Assembly: GCF_001723175.1 (NCBI RefSeq) | Contig: NC_064651.1 | Location: 868,001-932,000 of the forward strand | From: Penicillium oxalicum | Lineage: Eukaryota > Ascomycota > Eurotiomycetes > Eurotiales > Aspergillaceae | Reading direction: 5' to 3' | Length of the DNA: 64,000 nt | Shown here: piece by piece, positions 47,601 to 59,887 of the stretch | How the letters are laid out: each line of letters begins with the position of its first letter | Numbering within the stretch: the stretch's first letter is position 1 | Program-made: the position numbers and the translations under genes | Notes under the pieces: model-generated | What the model saw: the letters and a program-made list of their open reading frames with translations, nothing else | What the model was told of the DNA's origin: nothing | Databases searched by the model: none

Positions 47601-48500
47601 ACCCCAGATTTGTCTTCCCGTTCCGCATGAAAACATTCAGGTGGTCCGTTCCCTAGCCCTGTCGGATGCTGTGCAAGCTATTGTAGTTTGACATTCCAAC
47701 CTTCCATCTGGATCCATCTCTCTATAATGTTTTAAATGTTTCATTTCAGTCACTTGCGCAGTCATCACTCCTACTCACCGACACTGTTACTTGTCCCAGA
47801 TGCCATCCTGCCATTTGAAAGGAAACATGTAGCGAGCGTGATGTCGAAGGACTTGACAAGGTATTGATCGGGGGACACCTGGACGATCATGTTGGTAGAG
47901 AAAAATAACCCATGAAATAATTCGATAATATATTGTCCTCAAATCGCTGACAGTGGCAATACTAACACTGTTGTCGTCGATGGGAGGCGGCAGGAATCGA
48001 CAACTTGCCGTAGATCGCAGAGGACTCACTTGTATAATCCGGATCAGGCTCGATCGTTTGTCTGGCATCTCTTCTTCTTCGTCCGTCCCAGGTGAACGGC
48101 TAAGATCATCCATTCTGACTCTCTCCCTTTCCAGCGAGATGATCCTCGGGTCTCGTCTCCTCGGAGGTGTCGATGGGTCTCTTGGTGGATCCTTCCTGAT
48201 TCGGGTGGGCAGTGGAGTAGGCGTCCAGTGAGCATCATTCGTCGTATATTCTCCGGATGAGTCTAGTGATTGTACTTTGTGCTGAGCAGTGTACAACCGT
48301 TCACAAGTATTGATATGTCCACTGTGCTTGTCTCGTGTTCCATGATTCTTTTCGTGGCGAGTTGATGATTTTCCATTATTTCCACAGCCGACGTCTTGAT
48401 CGGGGCAAACTACTCCCTATCCGAGTCTCGACCGTCACAAGTCGGCTTTGGCCCTCTCTTTCTTTTCTCTTTCTCTCCGTCGCGCGCTCTCTATCACACC

Positions 48501-48548
48501 AACACACACACACACACACACTCACACTCACACACACACACTCTCTCT
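48501..48548. repeat. (CA)n/(CT) microsatellite
   Basis: CA repeats interrupted by two CT-containing units, within a CT-rich domain. Confidence 0.85.
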
Positions 48549-50005
48549 TGGACTTCTTTTCCACACTGCCACGGGGCCTTCTGGCTCCGATGCAGTGGGT
48601 CTTCGGTCATGAGCGGTGTCATCGAAGTTTCCACTTTCTTCCACGTCTGGATCGCAGTGGCCCTACACCCGTTGAAAGCTTCCTCCACTTGACCCCCAGG
48701 GCCCCAGTGTCCATTCTGGGACAGCCCCCCGGCTGATCCTGGTGGCCCAGTGGTGACCCAGATCACCATCACCGTACCTGACGCTCTCCTCCATTCAGGA
48801 AAAAAAAGTCAAAGTCTCCATTTTTTTTGTTCGGGATTATGTGATGATGAGGGGGGGCGGTCCCTCCTTGGGCCTTCTTCCTTTCTCTTTCGGTGTCCGC
48901 GTACCCTGTATACTCAACTGCCTTGCCAAGCTGCGTAACGATCATCGGCAATAATAAGGTGTGATATGTGCAAAGGGTCATCAGACGATCTACGGACCCC
49001 GACTGCCCCAGAGATCATCTTGAAGACCTGCTAGGGCTCTCGAGCACGTTGGAGTTGTGGCGGCAGTGTCCCGCTTTCGTTTCCCATCTGGCTCCGAGGA
49101 ATCGTGACTCTACAAGTGGCAGCGAACAAGAGAACCGGATTCCATTCCATTCTTTTCTCTTTTTATTTTTTCCCTTTTCCATTTTTTGACGCTCTGGTTC
49201 ACTCTCTTCTTCACACAAAGCTCATCCTTTGGCTCTGTGGTGATTGTGATCCCATTCAGTTGCCATCTGCATCGACCTTCAGCATTTCTCTGCAAAGCTG
49301 GCCCTCTCGTGACCCGGCGCCTACTGCAACGCCTCACATTGTGCCTCCCTCTTTTCCTGTCCCTTGATTCTTCTCTCCCTTCTCCTATCGTGGATCATCG
49401 AGGTCCCCAGTTGGTGTTCAATTACCGCCCACGGAGGAGGTTGGATCTAATTCGAGGTCACTCTTGATTGTCTTTAATTGCACGGATCCCACCAGGAACC
49501 CTAAGCCCGTTGGGCATGCGCGCCGGCACTTTTGGCCAGACCCACCGAACGTCTCATCTTCTCAGGAACGCGCTTTAGCGTTATTGCTGTCCATTATTAT
49601 TCGGATTTTTGTTTTTTTCTTTTCGATCCTCGGCTGTCTTGGTCTCTGATTCTTTGCTTGATTCGTGTTGGTGATCTTCTCAGGGAGTCGTGCACTGGCG
49701 CTTTGTCTTCCACACCATTTCCACCGAGTACTTCTGTTCAACTCTCTGGAGCCGTGCTCTGGTCTACGATCAGATTCACTTTCACACCTAGAGCAGCACT
49801 GAGGGCTTGATTCAAAGTCCTGATCATGTCCATCGGTGGTCCTTGTCTGTGGGTGCCTCCTTTGTCTACACAAGCCCCATCGCCACTATCTGCAGTATCT
49901 CGCCACGTTGAGTGGGTGTCTGCAACGCCGCGACGGATTTTGTCCATCTCGCATCTGCCGAGGGACGGGACACATTTTCCTCACCTGAATCCCTCGCCGG
50001 CGGAG

Positions 50006-51797
50006 ATGCAGCGGACGATGGCGACGGCCGACCATGGCTTGTCACATCCAGTGTCGGACCTGGGGCGTCCATCGGGGATCGGTGCCTGGCGTGAGGGAGA
50101 CATGGCGGCCCACGATGGAGCTGAGAAAGCCCCAACAGAGATGGGAGGTATGAAACTGCCTCAGATTAAGCTCAATATCCCAACTGAAGGTCACACTGGC
50201 CGCGCGACTTTGACACCCCCGGCTGGAATCGCTCGCTCCGGGGATTCGGCGGATGCTGCACGATCTGATTTTGATCAACATGATGAGAATGATCGACATT
50301 CACCCGAGAGCCAAATCGACGAAAAGGGCGACGGGACGGAAGATAATGACGACAGTCAGTCACCGATTATTGACAAGAAAAAGATGAAAAGATTTCGGTA
50401 AGACCGATTTTCAAGCCGTGCCACGAGGCTGGCCAAGCATCCACGTTGTTGACTAATCTGTTTCTCCTCTTTGTCGGATAGACTCACGCATAATCAGACT
50501 CGGTTCTTGATGAGTGAATTTACCCGCCAGGCGCATCCAGATGCTGCTCACCGAGAGCGTCTGTCAAGAGAGATCCCCGGGCTCACACCGCGCCAGGTTC
50601 AGGTGTGGTTCCAAAACAGGTGTGCCCTTGATGCCAATGATTACTGCCTCACCAAAGGCACTCCACGCACTGTCTAACAATGGTTCTCTTTTTCTCTCCC
50701 CTTCTATAGACGCGCTAAGCTGAAGCGGTTGACTACAAATGACCGCGAAAGAATGCTGAAATCGAGAGCTCTGCCGGACGATTTTGACACCACCAAAGTT
50801 CTACGCACGCCGTTTGAAAGCAAGTCTGTCATTCCAACTGCAATGGGCGCTCCGCACGACTTCGGAGCTCCGAACCCAGATTTTGCATCGCTGAGGTCAC
50901 TTCGCACCGACTGCTTCCCACGACCCAGTGAAGACGAGTATATGACATCTCCTCTCAGTTCGGCATCGACCGCCGGCACCTACATGTCCTCCGCTGGACG
51001 GAGCGACGGGCTACCCAGCTCGGGAATGCCATACGGACGCCCACTCGCCTCCTCTTCAATGTCAGACTTGCATAGGACAACCATCCGTAACGATTATTCG
51101 ATCACACGGTCAAGCAGCATGTCAGATGGCTCCTCAAATCCTCCCTCTTTTCATCCCACCCTACACATGCACAATCGATTTGCTTCATCTCCGACAAATC
51201 CCGGTCTGCCCTACATGCGACAGCCGGTCATGGACTATACAGTTCCTCGCCATCCCAGTTCTGCTATGGGGCCTCCTTTTGAGCAGCAGCCATCTCAACA
51301 AACTTTTGAAAGTTCCGCATCCCCAACAAACTCCCAGGGAACTTCTATGACCTACGAAATGAATACCATTAGTAAGTCTGCGCGATTGACAGAAAATTCA
51401 GGGGCAATCGAGTTCTGACCTTGAATTCCAACCATCAGACTCCCAACCAAAGAGCTATCATCATCAATATCCCATGTCAGCTCCCAAAAACTACGGTGCT
51501 CATGCCATGAGCTCTCACGTCTCTCCGCATGGTCTGCCGGTGTCAACCATGCATACCTTGCCTGCCTCGCAGGATTTCAGACCATACTCCTACACAACCA
51601 CTCCAACACCCATTGCCAGCATGCCGTACGCTTCAACAAGTGCATCCACTCTCAGTCTGCCAACCTCCTTTGGTCCAGCCGAGGCGAACATCATCTCCCC
51701 GAATGAGGCATCACAGCACCAAACCCAGAGTATCGACTCCCTTCGAGAAAAGTTTGGCAGTCAAACTTATAACTACTCCAACTACATCCAGCAATAA
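50006..51797 (+). CDS. Homeobox transcription factor
   Basis: Four exons: 50006-50397, 50482-50619, 50710-51371 and 51439-51797, total 516 aa with phases closing. A homeodomain spans about residues 122-182: basic arm KKKMKRFR, helix 1 around LMSEFTRQ, helix 2 AHRERLSREIPG and helix 3 TPRQVQVWFQNRRAKLKR with the invariant W-F-x-N-R. Exon 2 encodes most of it, with the last intron between the two halves of an Arg codon in WFQNR. The rest is Ser/Pro/Met/Tyr-rich and probably disordered activation sequence. It resembles the fungal conidiation-linked homeobox factors (Htf1/Hox2 type), but orthology is not proven. The frame is open upstream to an ATG at 49826, an alternative start. Confidence 0.9.
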
Positions 51798-53317
51798 CGC
51801 CGTTTCTGCGTGGGTTGCTGCGATCTTACAAACAAACACCCCTCCCTCGTCAGAGATGGACTCATATATCAATCTTCGCTGTGTGTCGAATGATCAATTC
51901 GGGCTATGTACTCTCCGACGCTGACCTCTTATCCATTCCCACGTTGAAAGATCAAGGGCCTTGGCGTCGGAATTTTAATTTTAATCTCGTCTACCTCCAT
52001 CTTCATCATCCTCCACTTCCCCCTTTTTTTTCGTTATTGTTCCTCTTTTCTGGCCACCTATTCTCCTTTTCTTTGATTCATTGTACAATTTGCATCGATT
52101 TTGTCACCTTTTCTTCAGATCATTGCGCCGGGCATTTGTCACTTTGCATTTTCATATTGTTTTTTGTTTGAGCGTTGCTTTTGATTGCGAGCATAAGAAG
52201 TGCATTTCCCTCTCCCTTTTTTGTATCAAAAAATATTTCTCTTTTCTCTCGCTGCATGTTGACCCCTGTGTACCACTATTGAAAATTTCTTCTGGCGTCT
52301 CTTGTCATTTCAATCTCTGGAAAAAATCTCATCTTTGATGGCCATTGGCTGGTCCCTACAATGCCTTCAATTTTCGCATCACTGGCGGCGTGCTCGTTCT
52401 GACGGGTATCTTCTTCTACCTTGGATTCTAGCCATGTACTGTATACCGTGTACCGAACTATGAATAGCCCTTACAGCATTTCATGGTGATGATTCCTCAT
52501 AAAGCAAGTTTTCAACTCATCTCTTTCTGATTTGGACTGTCAAAGGTGCTAAGTTTCATATATATAAACCAGCCCCGCTGCTCCTGAAGATTGGACGAGT
52601 CTGAAAACCCCGAGTCGGTCCCGTAAAGGAGTCACCTGCTACCTTGGAACTCTCCAATTTTGAAATGACCAGACCGCGGATCGATCTGACTACAATATCG
52701 GATATACAAAACCATCAGCCCGACTGGATACACTTCCCGCAAGATAAAACAGAAAAGAAGAGAGGAGAAGCGATGAGAAGAGAACACAACTTCTCCCACC
52801 AAGGTCCAGTTCTGTTCGGCAATGGAGGAAGAAGAATAAGATCCCCCTCCTGGATATATTTGATATTTTGCAGTAGTCCTGGATATATTCGAATGATCAG
52901 GCTGGTTCTGTTTTGCCTTTTTTGATTCTCCTCGCTGAATAAATAATAAATTATACCGTGGTAGTATGATATGGAGCCTGGGAGTGCCGAGGAGCTGGAT
53001 GAGTAAGGTGACCAAGGTACTTAGGTACTCCTCCACCTTGTGGATGGAGGTAATAGCTTGGTCGGTCATGTTGGAACTACTATGTACATGATGCAAATTC
53101 CTACACATACGAGTATCTGTGAAAGTAGCCGATCATTGTAAAAATCACCGACTTCTCAACTAGAGTCCTCGTACGAATGTCTACTGTTTACGACTAGGGT
53201 TCCACAAGCATGCAAGTATTGAACAACATGTCCATTCTGAAACTGCACAGACGCGCGGCGCGGCCATCCATTGGCATTAATTTTATCCATACGGCAGTGC
53301 ATCTCCTATCAAACCCA
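51798..53317. other. Convergent intergenic region
   Basis: This is the 3' UTR side of the homeobox gene (T/C-rich to about 52330), then AT-rich sequence up to the stop of the zinc-cluster gene. No gene recognised. Confidence 0.5.
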
Positions 53318-55646
53318 TCATCCCAACGCGGGTGGATGAAGTTCATTAAATATCCCATTGAACCAGATATCAAAATCAATCTCATCCGAGTTCCATGAAA
53401 ACTGCATCTCATTCGTATCCACACTGCGAAAATCATCCGGGCTGTTGCCCGATAACTTGCCAAACGACATATCATCATCCGGCAAGAGACTGGCTCGGCT
53501 TAGAGTCGAAAAATTCGCAAAGATCCGATGAAAATCAATATGGCCCTTGCGTTTCCGCTCTTTGGCTCCGCCGTGCGCCTCTTCGGCGATCAGGATCGCG
53601 TCGATGAGGGCCACGCCTCGTTGTGCAAGGGTGTCGTGATTGCGGGAGGCGAGGCGCTCGCGCGCAGACAGGACCGCGTCGCGGTACATTTCGATTTTGC
53701 CGTCCGAGGGATCTTCCACGGTGGCGTTGACTTCGAAGCAGAGGATGACTGCGGCGGTGATTGCGAATGCGGTATGGGTCCAGATGGAGAGGTCTTCTTC
53801 GTTGGCGATGGATTCGTGTTCGCGGAGGATGGTCATGGCGGCGGCGATGCAGGTCCGTCGGGAGTGACCGTAGGTTGGGTCGTGAAAGGAGCGGAATAGG
53901 AATGGTCGGTGGATCATGATGATCTTTTCGGCGGCAGTGATGGCCAGACTTCGACGGACGATGCTGAGCCAGGGAATCTCAGATTCTTTGGCTTTGTCGG
54001 GTCGGAGGAGGAAAGAGGGGATTCCCTTGACGACGGCGCGCATTTTCTTATCCACTTGGAGGATGTGCTGGTATTGCTCACGGCGCGATTTGCGTTTATT
54101 CATTGGACCGAGTCCGTCGCTGAGACCGGGCATGAGGGCCGCGAGCTCGACGAGAACTCGTACATAGGTGCTGATGGTGGGAACGTTGGTGGGAAGTTCT
54201 GTCAGGGTGTGTTCGTCGGCGTTCAAAGGGCGTCCGGTGGAATATTGTAAAGGGGAAATGCTGTAGGTGTCGGTGAAGGGGATGGCGAAATGATCCTGAA
54301 TGATCATCTGGCACCAGACTCGTCTGCCTACTTCTCGTTCGACACGTTCTTCCCACTGGTCTTGGGTTTGGGTCATGGATGAGGGATGGTCTTTGATTTT
54401 GTGGAGCCCCAAACACTCTGCAATTCGCACCGCAGCATTGAACATGGTCGCATTGAGTTGACTGAGGCCAAGATTGTGGGCAACTTCGGTCGAGATGGCG
54501 ATGGCCTGCACCGAGCAGATCGACAGATTGTTCAGAAAATGCGAATCATACAGAGTTTGTACCATGGCTGAGAACAACTGCTGGGCGGTTTGGAAGTTGT
54601 CCAGATCCACCCCTAATTGACTCTTCAGCCTTCTGCTGTTCTGAATCGAATTCACGGTGCAACTCAAAACGGATAGGTAAAGAGCGATCCACAAGGGATT
54701 GTCACATCGTCCCGTGCTCCAAAACACTTCGCATTGTCGGAGAAAAGTGCCTCCATGAAAACAATTATGATGCCAGGTCAGGTTTTCAATGTGAAATTTG
54801 ACGAGCGTCTGCGCGTCGAGGCCCATTGGCACAAACAGGACTTCCAGGGCCGATCCGTGAATTTGAAAAGATCCGCTGTTCATGGAGAGAGTCTCGGAGC
54901 TGTCTCGACGATATTGACAGGCACAACGCCGGTGAGGAAAGCACCCTGCAGAATTTCGCCCCCAGGCAAGATGTTCAATGGCGTTCAAAATGGGCGGATC
55001 GGTCCCTGTATTTTCCGCAGGTGCCTCGGCCAGACGATGCAGGGCCTGCCTGTCATCAGAATGATCGGATTGTTTGAGATCATCCTGCTGTAAATCTGCG
55101 CTGGTCTCATGTTGCGGTGATGCCGATGCCGGTGCTGACAGAGCTGCCGTTGTCGATGACGGCGGCGCGTCCACTGATGCCGGTGCTGATGCTGGTGGTG
55201 GAGGCGAAGACGAGACTCCCGTTTGCAATTGCGAGATCCTCTCTCTCACTCGCGCCGTGATATGTGAGATATTTTGCGGAGAAGGAGACTCCAGATCAAT
55301 CAAGATGGATGTGAGGAATTGAATCTCCGATGCATGTTGCACTGTATTCCGTCTCAGTCGCACCGTCTCCACCGAGCACTCCAAGTTGAGGCGTCGACAT
55401 CTGGCGCATGGAATTTGCTTGTCACATTTTCTCTTCCGTTTTGTGCATTCTGTCGTGCATCATTAGTCGCCGTCAATCCTCTCAATCAACCATAGTCCTC
55501 GTTTCTCCCATCGTAATTCGGTCCTCATCATCGACGGGGAAGGGAATGGGATCTCGTTTGGTTATTGGCGTGTATTTACCTCGACAGGCCAGCGGTCGCC
55601 GCTGGGAGACGCGAAGCGGGCCAGCGGAATCTGCTGGCCCGGTCAT
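53318..55646 (-). CDS. Zn2Cys6 fungal-specific transcription factor
   Basis: Two exons: 55646-55580 and 55449-53318, total 732 aa. The first exon encodes only 22 residues and ends within the zinc cluster. Joined, Cys21, 24, 31, 37, 40 and 47 give the exact C-x2-C-x6-C-x5-C-x2-C-x6-C pattern with a basic stretch TKRKRK, the DNA-contacting part. A low-complexity Ala/Pro/Ser linker follows (about 80-135). The fungal-specific middle homology domain lies at about 220-600 (for example LYLSVLSCTVN, AVRIAECLGLHK, VGRRVWCQMI, IIMIHRPFLFRSF). Such factors act in the nucleus on metabolic or stress genes; the target cannot be predicted. The exon 1 donor is GTAAAT and the acceptor GACAG. Confidence 0.93.
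55618..55640 (-). repeat. 8-bp GC hairpin directly after the start codon
   Basis: On the coding strand GGGCCAGC, seven bases, then GCTGGCCC, beginning four bases after the ATG of the zinc-cluster gene. The perfect stem would be stable in the mRNA. Confidence 0.6.
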
Positions 55647-57602
55647 GGCATTTGTGGTTTCCTTTCTGCTGTCTTTTTTGATGGAGAGATTCTATGCGTG
55701 CTCGTCACTCTGTATGCTCCTCGAGTCGAGTTGGGTAAAAGGGTCAATGATCTTGTGTGCGGGTGAGATGTGGCAACTTGACCGCCCTGCTTCCGGCCCC
55801 CCTCTCCCCGCAATTTGCCCACCAGCCATTCGGAAGCGAACGATATCGGCTCAAGGCATGGCCTCCCCGTCTTTTGAAGGGTGGTTAGGCCTGCGAGTGT
55901 GCACCAGTGGATCCTGTGGGACTGCTGATCGTCGTGGTGAGGCTGGAAATGGGATGGGCCGAAAACGGGGGGCGCCAGATGACTGCTATCGCGGTGATTA
56001 CAGTAATCACGTCAGGCCCGTGCGGTCGTAGACGGTCGCTGGTAACGCGACTATCACGGATCAAAGATCTCTTATCGTGATAGTGATTTGGTTGGGAACT
56101 CCGTTGTCGGATTGATAAACCAAGGAAGGCCTTGAAGTATACACACCCTGGAGCTTCCGAAGAAACAGGTTCGCGTATCCTATCTCGAGATAGGCGACTC
56201 GCATCGAGAGGAATCGATTGTGTCTGCTAAAACGGACTGTCTCCGGGGTGGCAGACTGTTGGTGACTTGGTCAGGCTGATTGCGCTAATGAACAGATGCT
56301 TACATCAATAATGTACACAACCTGAGGACAGGCAGAGCCTCTAATTAAGCTCATCGCGTCGGACAAAAACCGAGATGGGCCTGGTATGATAGGGCAGTTT
56401 TGGAAAGAACTTCATCACAACCTAGTAAAACACATGTACTTCACCCTTGAAATTGCAACTGATATGCATGCCACAAGGCTGGTGCTATGGCTGTCTGGGC
56501 TGTTGCGGAGTGTCTAAATCAACTTGATGCGAACCTTTCTGTGAATTTTAGCAGCATGATACGGCTCCGCGTCTCATACACAGTTGAGGTGGAAGGCTAG
56601 AAAAATGGAGCTGTATTTCAAGTTTTGTCCCCACTGCGAGCTTAAAAACAAAAAAAAAAGAACGAAAAGGAGAAAAGATCCATTGAAATTTGATGAAGGT
56701 TGGATTTTAGGATCACTAAATGGAAAGTGACTCCCCCAGCCCCTAAGGCTAGGTCGTGTTTTCTTTTTCTTTTTTTTTTGGATCTCCATGTGCAGAACAG
56801 TGTTCAGCTAGAGGTCTTTCACCTAGTCATGAACGGTATCTATTCTTGAATATATTTTCGGCGCCTTGGTGGAGAGACATGCCCGGCCAGGTGAAGGAGA
56901 GACTACTGTAGGGTAGTAGTGAGTCACAGGCCCTGACACTAACATTAACATCGAGTCTTTCCTCGTTAAGCTTGCTCTCATTTTGTTCTCAACTCAGCTC
57001 ACTTAATTCTCACATATCATGGCTATGTAATAAAGGAGGAAGGTACTACGAGTGCGAGATGTGGCTGTGAATATAAACAGCCATCTTCGACCTTTGAGTT
57101 TGGCAACGCTTACAGAAACAGTCACAGCAGCCCATCTCCCCATAATAGTTCCGCGTAAACAACCAAGAGATGTCAGAAAACCGTGCAGTTTGTACTCAGA
57201 CAATTCACACCTCCTCTACCGCGAGGCCACACCACATTACACTCGGAGTCGAAAGATCAATATTGCAACACTATCAGTCACCAGCATTACTTTTGCGTAA
57301 TCTATAGTGTCCGACGCTCTGAAGAGAGAGCGGGCAGCCGTTTCGGGTAATCGCGAAGGATCAGAACAAACAGACTCGATTTAAGATTGAAGTATTTCTC
57401 TCCTCTTCAATTACCGCAAAGCATCTAGAACCTCCATCACACATTTACAATAGTCTTCAACGAGACTCTGGAACCAGCATCGCATCTCTGACTGATTCTT
57501 CTTCTTCTGCCACAGGAGGATAGACACCTCCTCCTGGTTCCGGTTGTGGGCAAACAAAGGCAGTCGCCTAAATATCATCAAAGGTTGTCCCTGAAAAGGC
57601 AG
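55647..57602. other. Intergenic, divergent promoters
   Basis: The zinc-cluster promoter lies at the left, and AT-rich sequence continues to the ART-like gene. T/A runs occur near 56650-56780. No gene recognised. Confidence 0.45.
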
Positions 57603-58124
57603 ATGTCGAACCTTGAAGCTGAGATGCTGCCCGCCGAAGAACCCCTGGCGGGAGACCCTGACTTGTCAGACGAGGGCGAGGAAAGAGACCCGGCGGGTCT
57701 TGTCGCAAATGGTCTTCGTCCTGTCTGGACCAGGGAAGATGGCCATCTAGGAACACCGCCCGAGGACATTAGGGATGAAATTGCTCTCTGCACGAGCTCC
57801 CTGGCCAAGTCATCGAACGCCCCTCATATCGAGCAAAAGATCACAAGCAGCTTGGGAGGTCAACTACTTTTCCGCGGCATGAGCAGGAGAGCACTGGCTT
57901 GCTGGGTGGCGTTGGTCACGCCAACAGTCAATGCTAACAACTTCAATAACGAGCTCGGCCCAGGGGTTTACACAAGCCCCTCGTTATCGAGGGCGATCAA
58001 CTATGCTGGGCTGAAGGTAGTGGTCTTGGTCTTTCAAGACCCGGACTTCCGCCAGCTTGAGATCCGGGAGCTGACCGCTCGAACGATCCCTCAAGAGGGC
58101 TCTGTGGCTTTCATGAAAGCCTGA
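57603..58124 (+). CDS. ADP-ribosyltransferase-like small protein, possibly truncated
   Basis: 173 aa from the ATG at 57603 (MSNLEAEMLPAEE); the open frame extends to 57546 only through non-ATG codons. The N-terminal 60 residues are acidic. Then come LLFRGMSRR (Arg91), NNFNNELGPGVYTSPSLSRA with INYAG (about 113-135), and VVLVFQDPDFRQLEIREL (about 139-156). That order, Arg-Gly / G-x-G-x-Y-T-S-x5-A / strand / Glu, resembles the ADP-ribosyltransferase fold, and I recall similar uncharacterised fungal proteins. The assignment is inference. The C-terminal end seems cut: in the next frame, a family-like PDVVIG stretch follows the stop at once, so a frameshift or unseen splice is likely. It is paralogous to the relic at 4.6 kb. 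Confidence 0.55.
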   Translation: MSNLEAEMLPAEEPLAGDPDLSDEGEERDPAGLVANGLRPVWTREDGHLGTPPEDIRDEIALCTSSLAKSSNAPHIEQKITSSLGGQLLFRGMSRRALACWVALVTPTVNANNFNNELGPGVYTSPSLSRAINYAGLKVVVLVFQDPDFRQLEIRELTARTIPQEGSVAFMKA

Positions 58125-59887
58125 CGTTGTGATTGGCGCTGGCACAATCCCCCTGACATGGTCTTGGGACTTGAGGAAAGTCTGATGTTATTATTACTGT
58201 TCTGTTTTTGGGGTAATCCCTGATGTTATCATTGCTCTCGTTATTCACGAAAATGTCACCCACCCCTCGCTCCTTTGGAATCCTGGCAGTTGACAAGATC
58301 AAGCCAAACCAATACAATAGCGACAAGTTTGCTACATGCAGATTATTCAATCTACTCATCTCGGATCCGTAGATATCATGTCACGTCCGTGACTTCTGTC
58401 CATGCGGTCATTCTGAGACTTGAGTCCAGGCCTCTTCCGGTCATGGCTGGTCAAAGTTGATCGCCAACTCTCCCCTCCCCACCGAGTCGCGACCCAGGTA
58501 ACCTGTGCCGATTGCCGTGAGAACAGAACTCACCGCATCGGCACTTCGTAGCATATCAAGAGCTGGGTAGATGATGTGATGATGGAGAATTGCGGGGAGG
58601 GGCACAATCATCACCACCAGTCAGTGACCGGTGGTAGGTTAGTAGTACTGTAGTAACCAGTGGGCCACACACACCACGCCCATTTTCTCGGCTTGTTGCT
58701 TCTTCTCCTTGAGGCAATCCCACGCGAATACCTTTCCACCATATCCTGATAGTAAGGGACGGAAGACAACTCTTAAGCTTTTCCGAGTCTAAAAGTCCGA
58801 GTGCCGACGACCAGAGTGTGAGTAGTAATTGTCCCTTGTGCATCCAGTCGGACTGCGGGGAAGTACTCAGTACATGGCTACATGCCACTACCGACGCCAA
58901 CCCCTCCCCGGAACTGCCACCAGTGCAAGTCACCACTACATCACTGCCGCGTGCCAAACTTTCCTTCTAGAATCCGATTAAACCCTTTTCGAGGGTTCCT
59001 GGACCCCCGTCCGGGCGATCATCTCGGCTACGTGACCCAATCGAGACGCCCGACACGGTCACCGGCTAGTGCCGGTCAGCTCTCATTGGCTGTCATCGCC
59101 GTCGAGGGGCTCCACGATCTATAAGAAAATCAAAAATGTAAATTTGAAAAAAAAAGGGCAAGCACATGGAGTCTTCTCCCATTGAAACTCACAGCAAGCA
59201 ATTCAGTGCCAGTGTGCGTAGGCGGCGGAGAAACCACGCTGGTTGGGCGATAAGCTACATTTATGGTTGGCATTACTTGATGCCCGCATTCATCTGAAAT
59301 TCCCAACCTTGGCTGGAAGTCGGAAATCTCTCGTCAATTCATATACTGGCCTGTCCTTCCCCATCTCTCGCGGTCCGACCTTGATTGTCTTCTTCTTCTT
59401 TTCCAACAATTTCTTCTGAGGTTTGGAATACTTGGTTCCGTTCGTGTACCTCTCTCTCTCTCTCTCTCTTTCTCTCTCCCTCTTGGCTCTCTCTCTTTCT
59501 GTGGACTTTCATCCCCAGCACGCCCCAAGTGCTCATAGCCTAGTAGGGCTCTGTGCCTTGAGGATCCACTGATCCACCGGTACGTAACCCTTTTGTGTGC
59601 TTCTTCTCCCCCCAGAACAGCACACGAGGAGTCCGATCCTCCTTTCTGCCCCGCGCCGGGTCCCTCGCTCCTAGTTCAATCTAATCAGGAGGTCTCCAGT
59701 CTTTTTCTTTTAGATTGTGTCAAGCACTTCGAGAGGGGGGAAACACTTTCATTCTCCAACCGTCCTCTCACCTCTCTCTCACTCTCTCTCGTGCTTGATC
59801 AATCCCCGCTCCTTTTCGTTTACGGCTTGTTGGGTGTCGCCAATTGAGTTTGGCGTTTGTGCGTCTGCTCTGATTGAGCCTTTCACC
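58125..59887. other. Intergenic: promoter of the membrane-protein gene
   Basis: A CT-rich leader region covers 59330-59880, with a (CT)n tract at about 59450-59480. A gap of A9 occurs near 59147. No gene recognised. Confidence 0.5.

Larger units (their letters stand above)
38995..50005. other. Gene-poor 11-kb region upstream of the homeobox gene
   Basis: I could not assign a protein family to anything here. The left part (39-44 kb) alternates AT-rich sequence with microsatellites. The right part (44.8-50 kb) is markedly CT-rich on the plus strand, with long pyrimidine tracts near 46170-46310, 46960-47090, 48450-48560 and 49140-49200. That is what an extended promoter or long spliced leader of the homeobox gene would look like. 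Frames of 100-210 codons occur (for example 45383-46024 plus and 47787-48296 minus), but they begin at non-ATG codons and lack family likeness. The minus-strand frame 44343-44639 is listed separately. Confidence 0.5.

Noticed and set aside
47787..48296. 169-codon minus-strand frame with charged, proline-rich start
   Set aside because: It starts at TTG. The open stretch upstream also lacks any ATG before a stop, and no family is recognised. It remains a weak candidate only if RNA supports an upstream exon.
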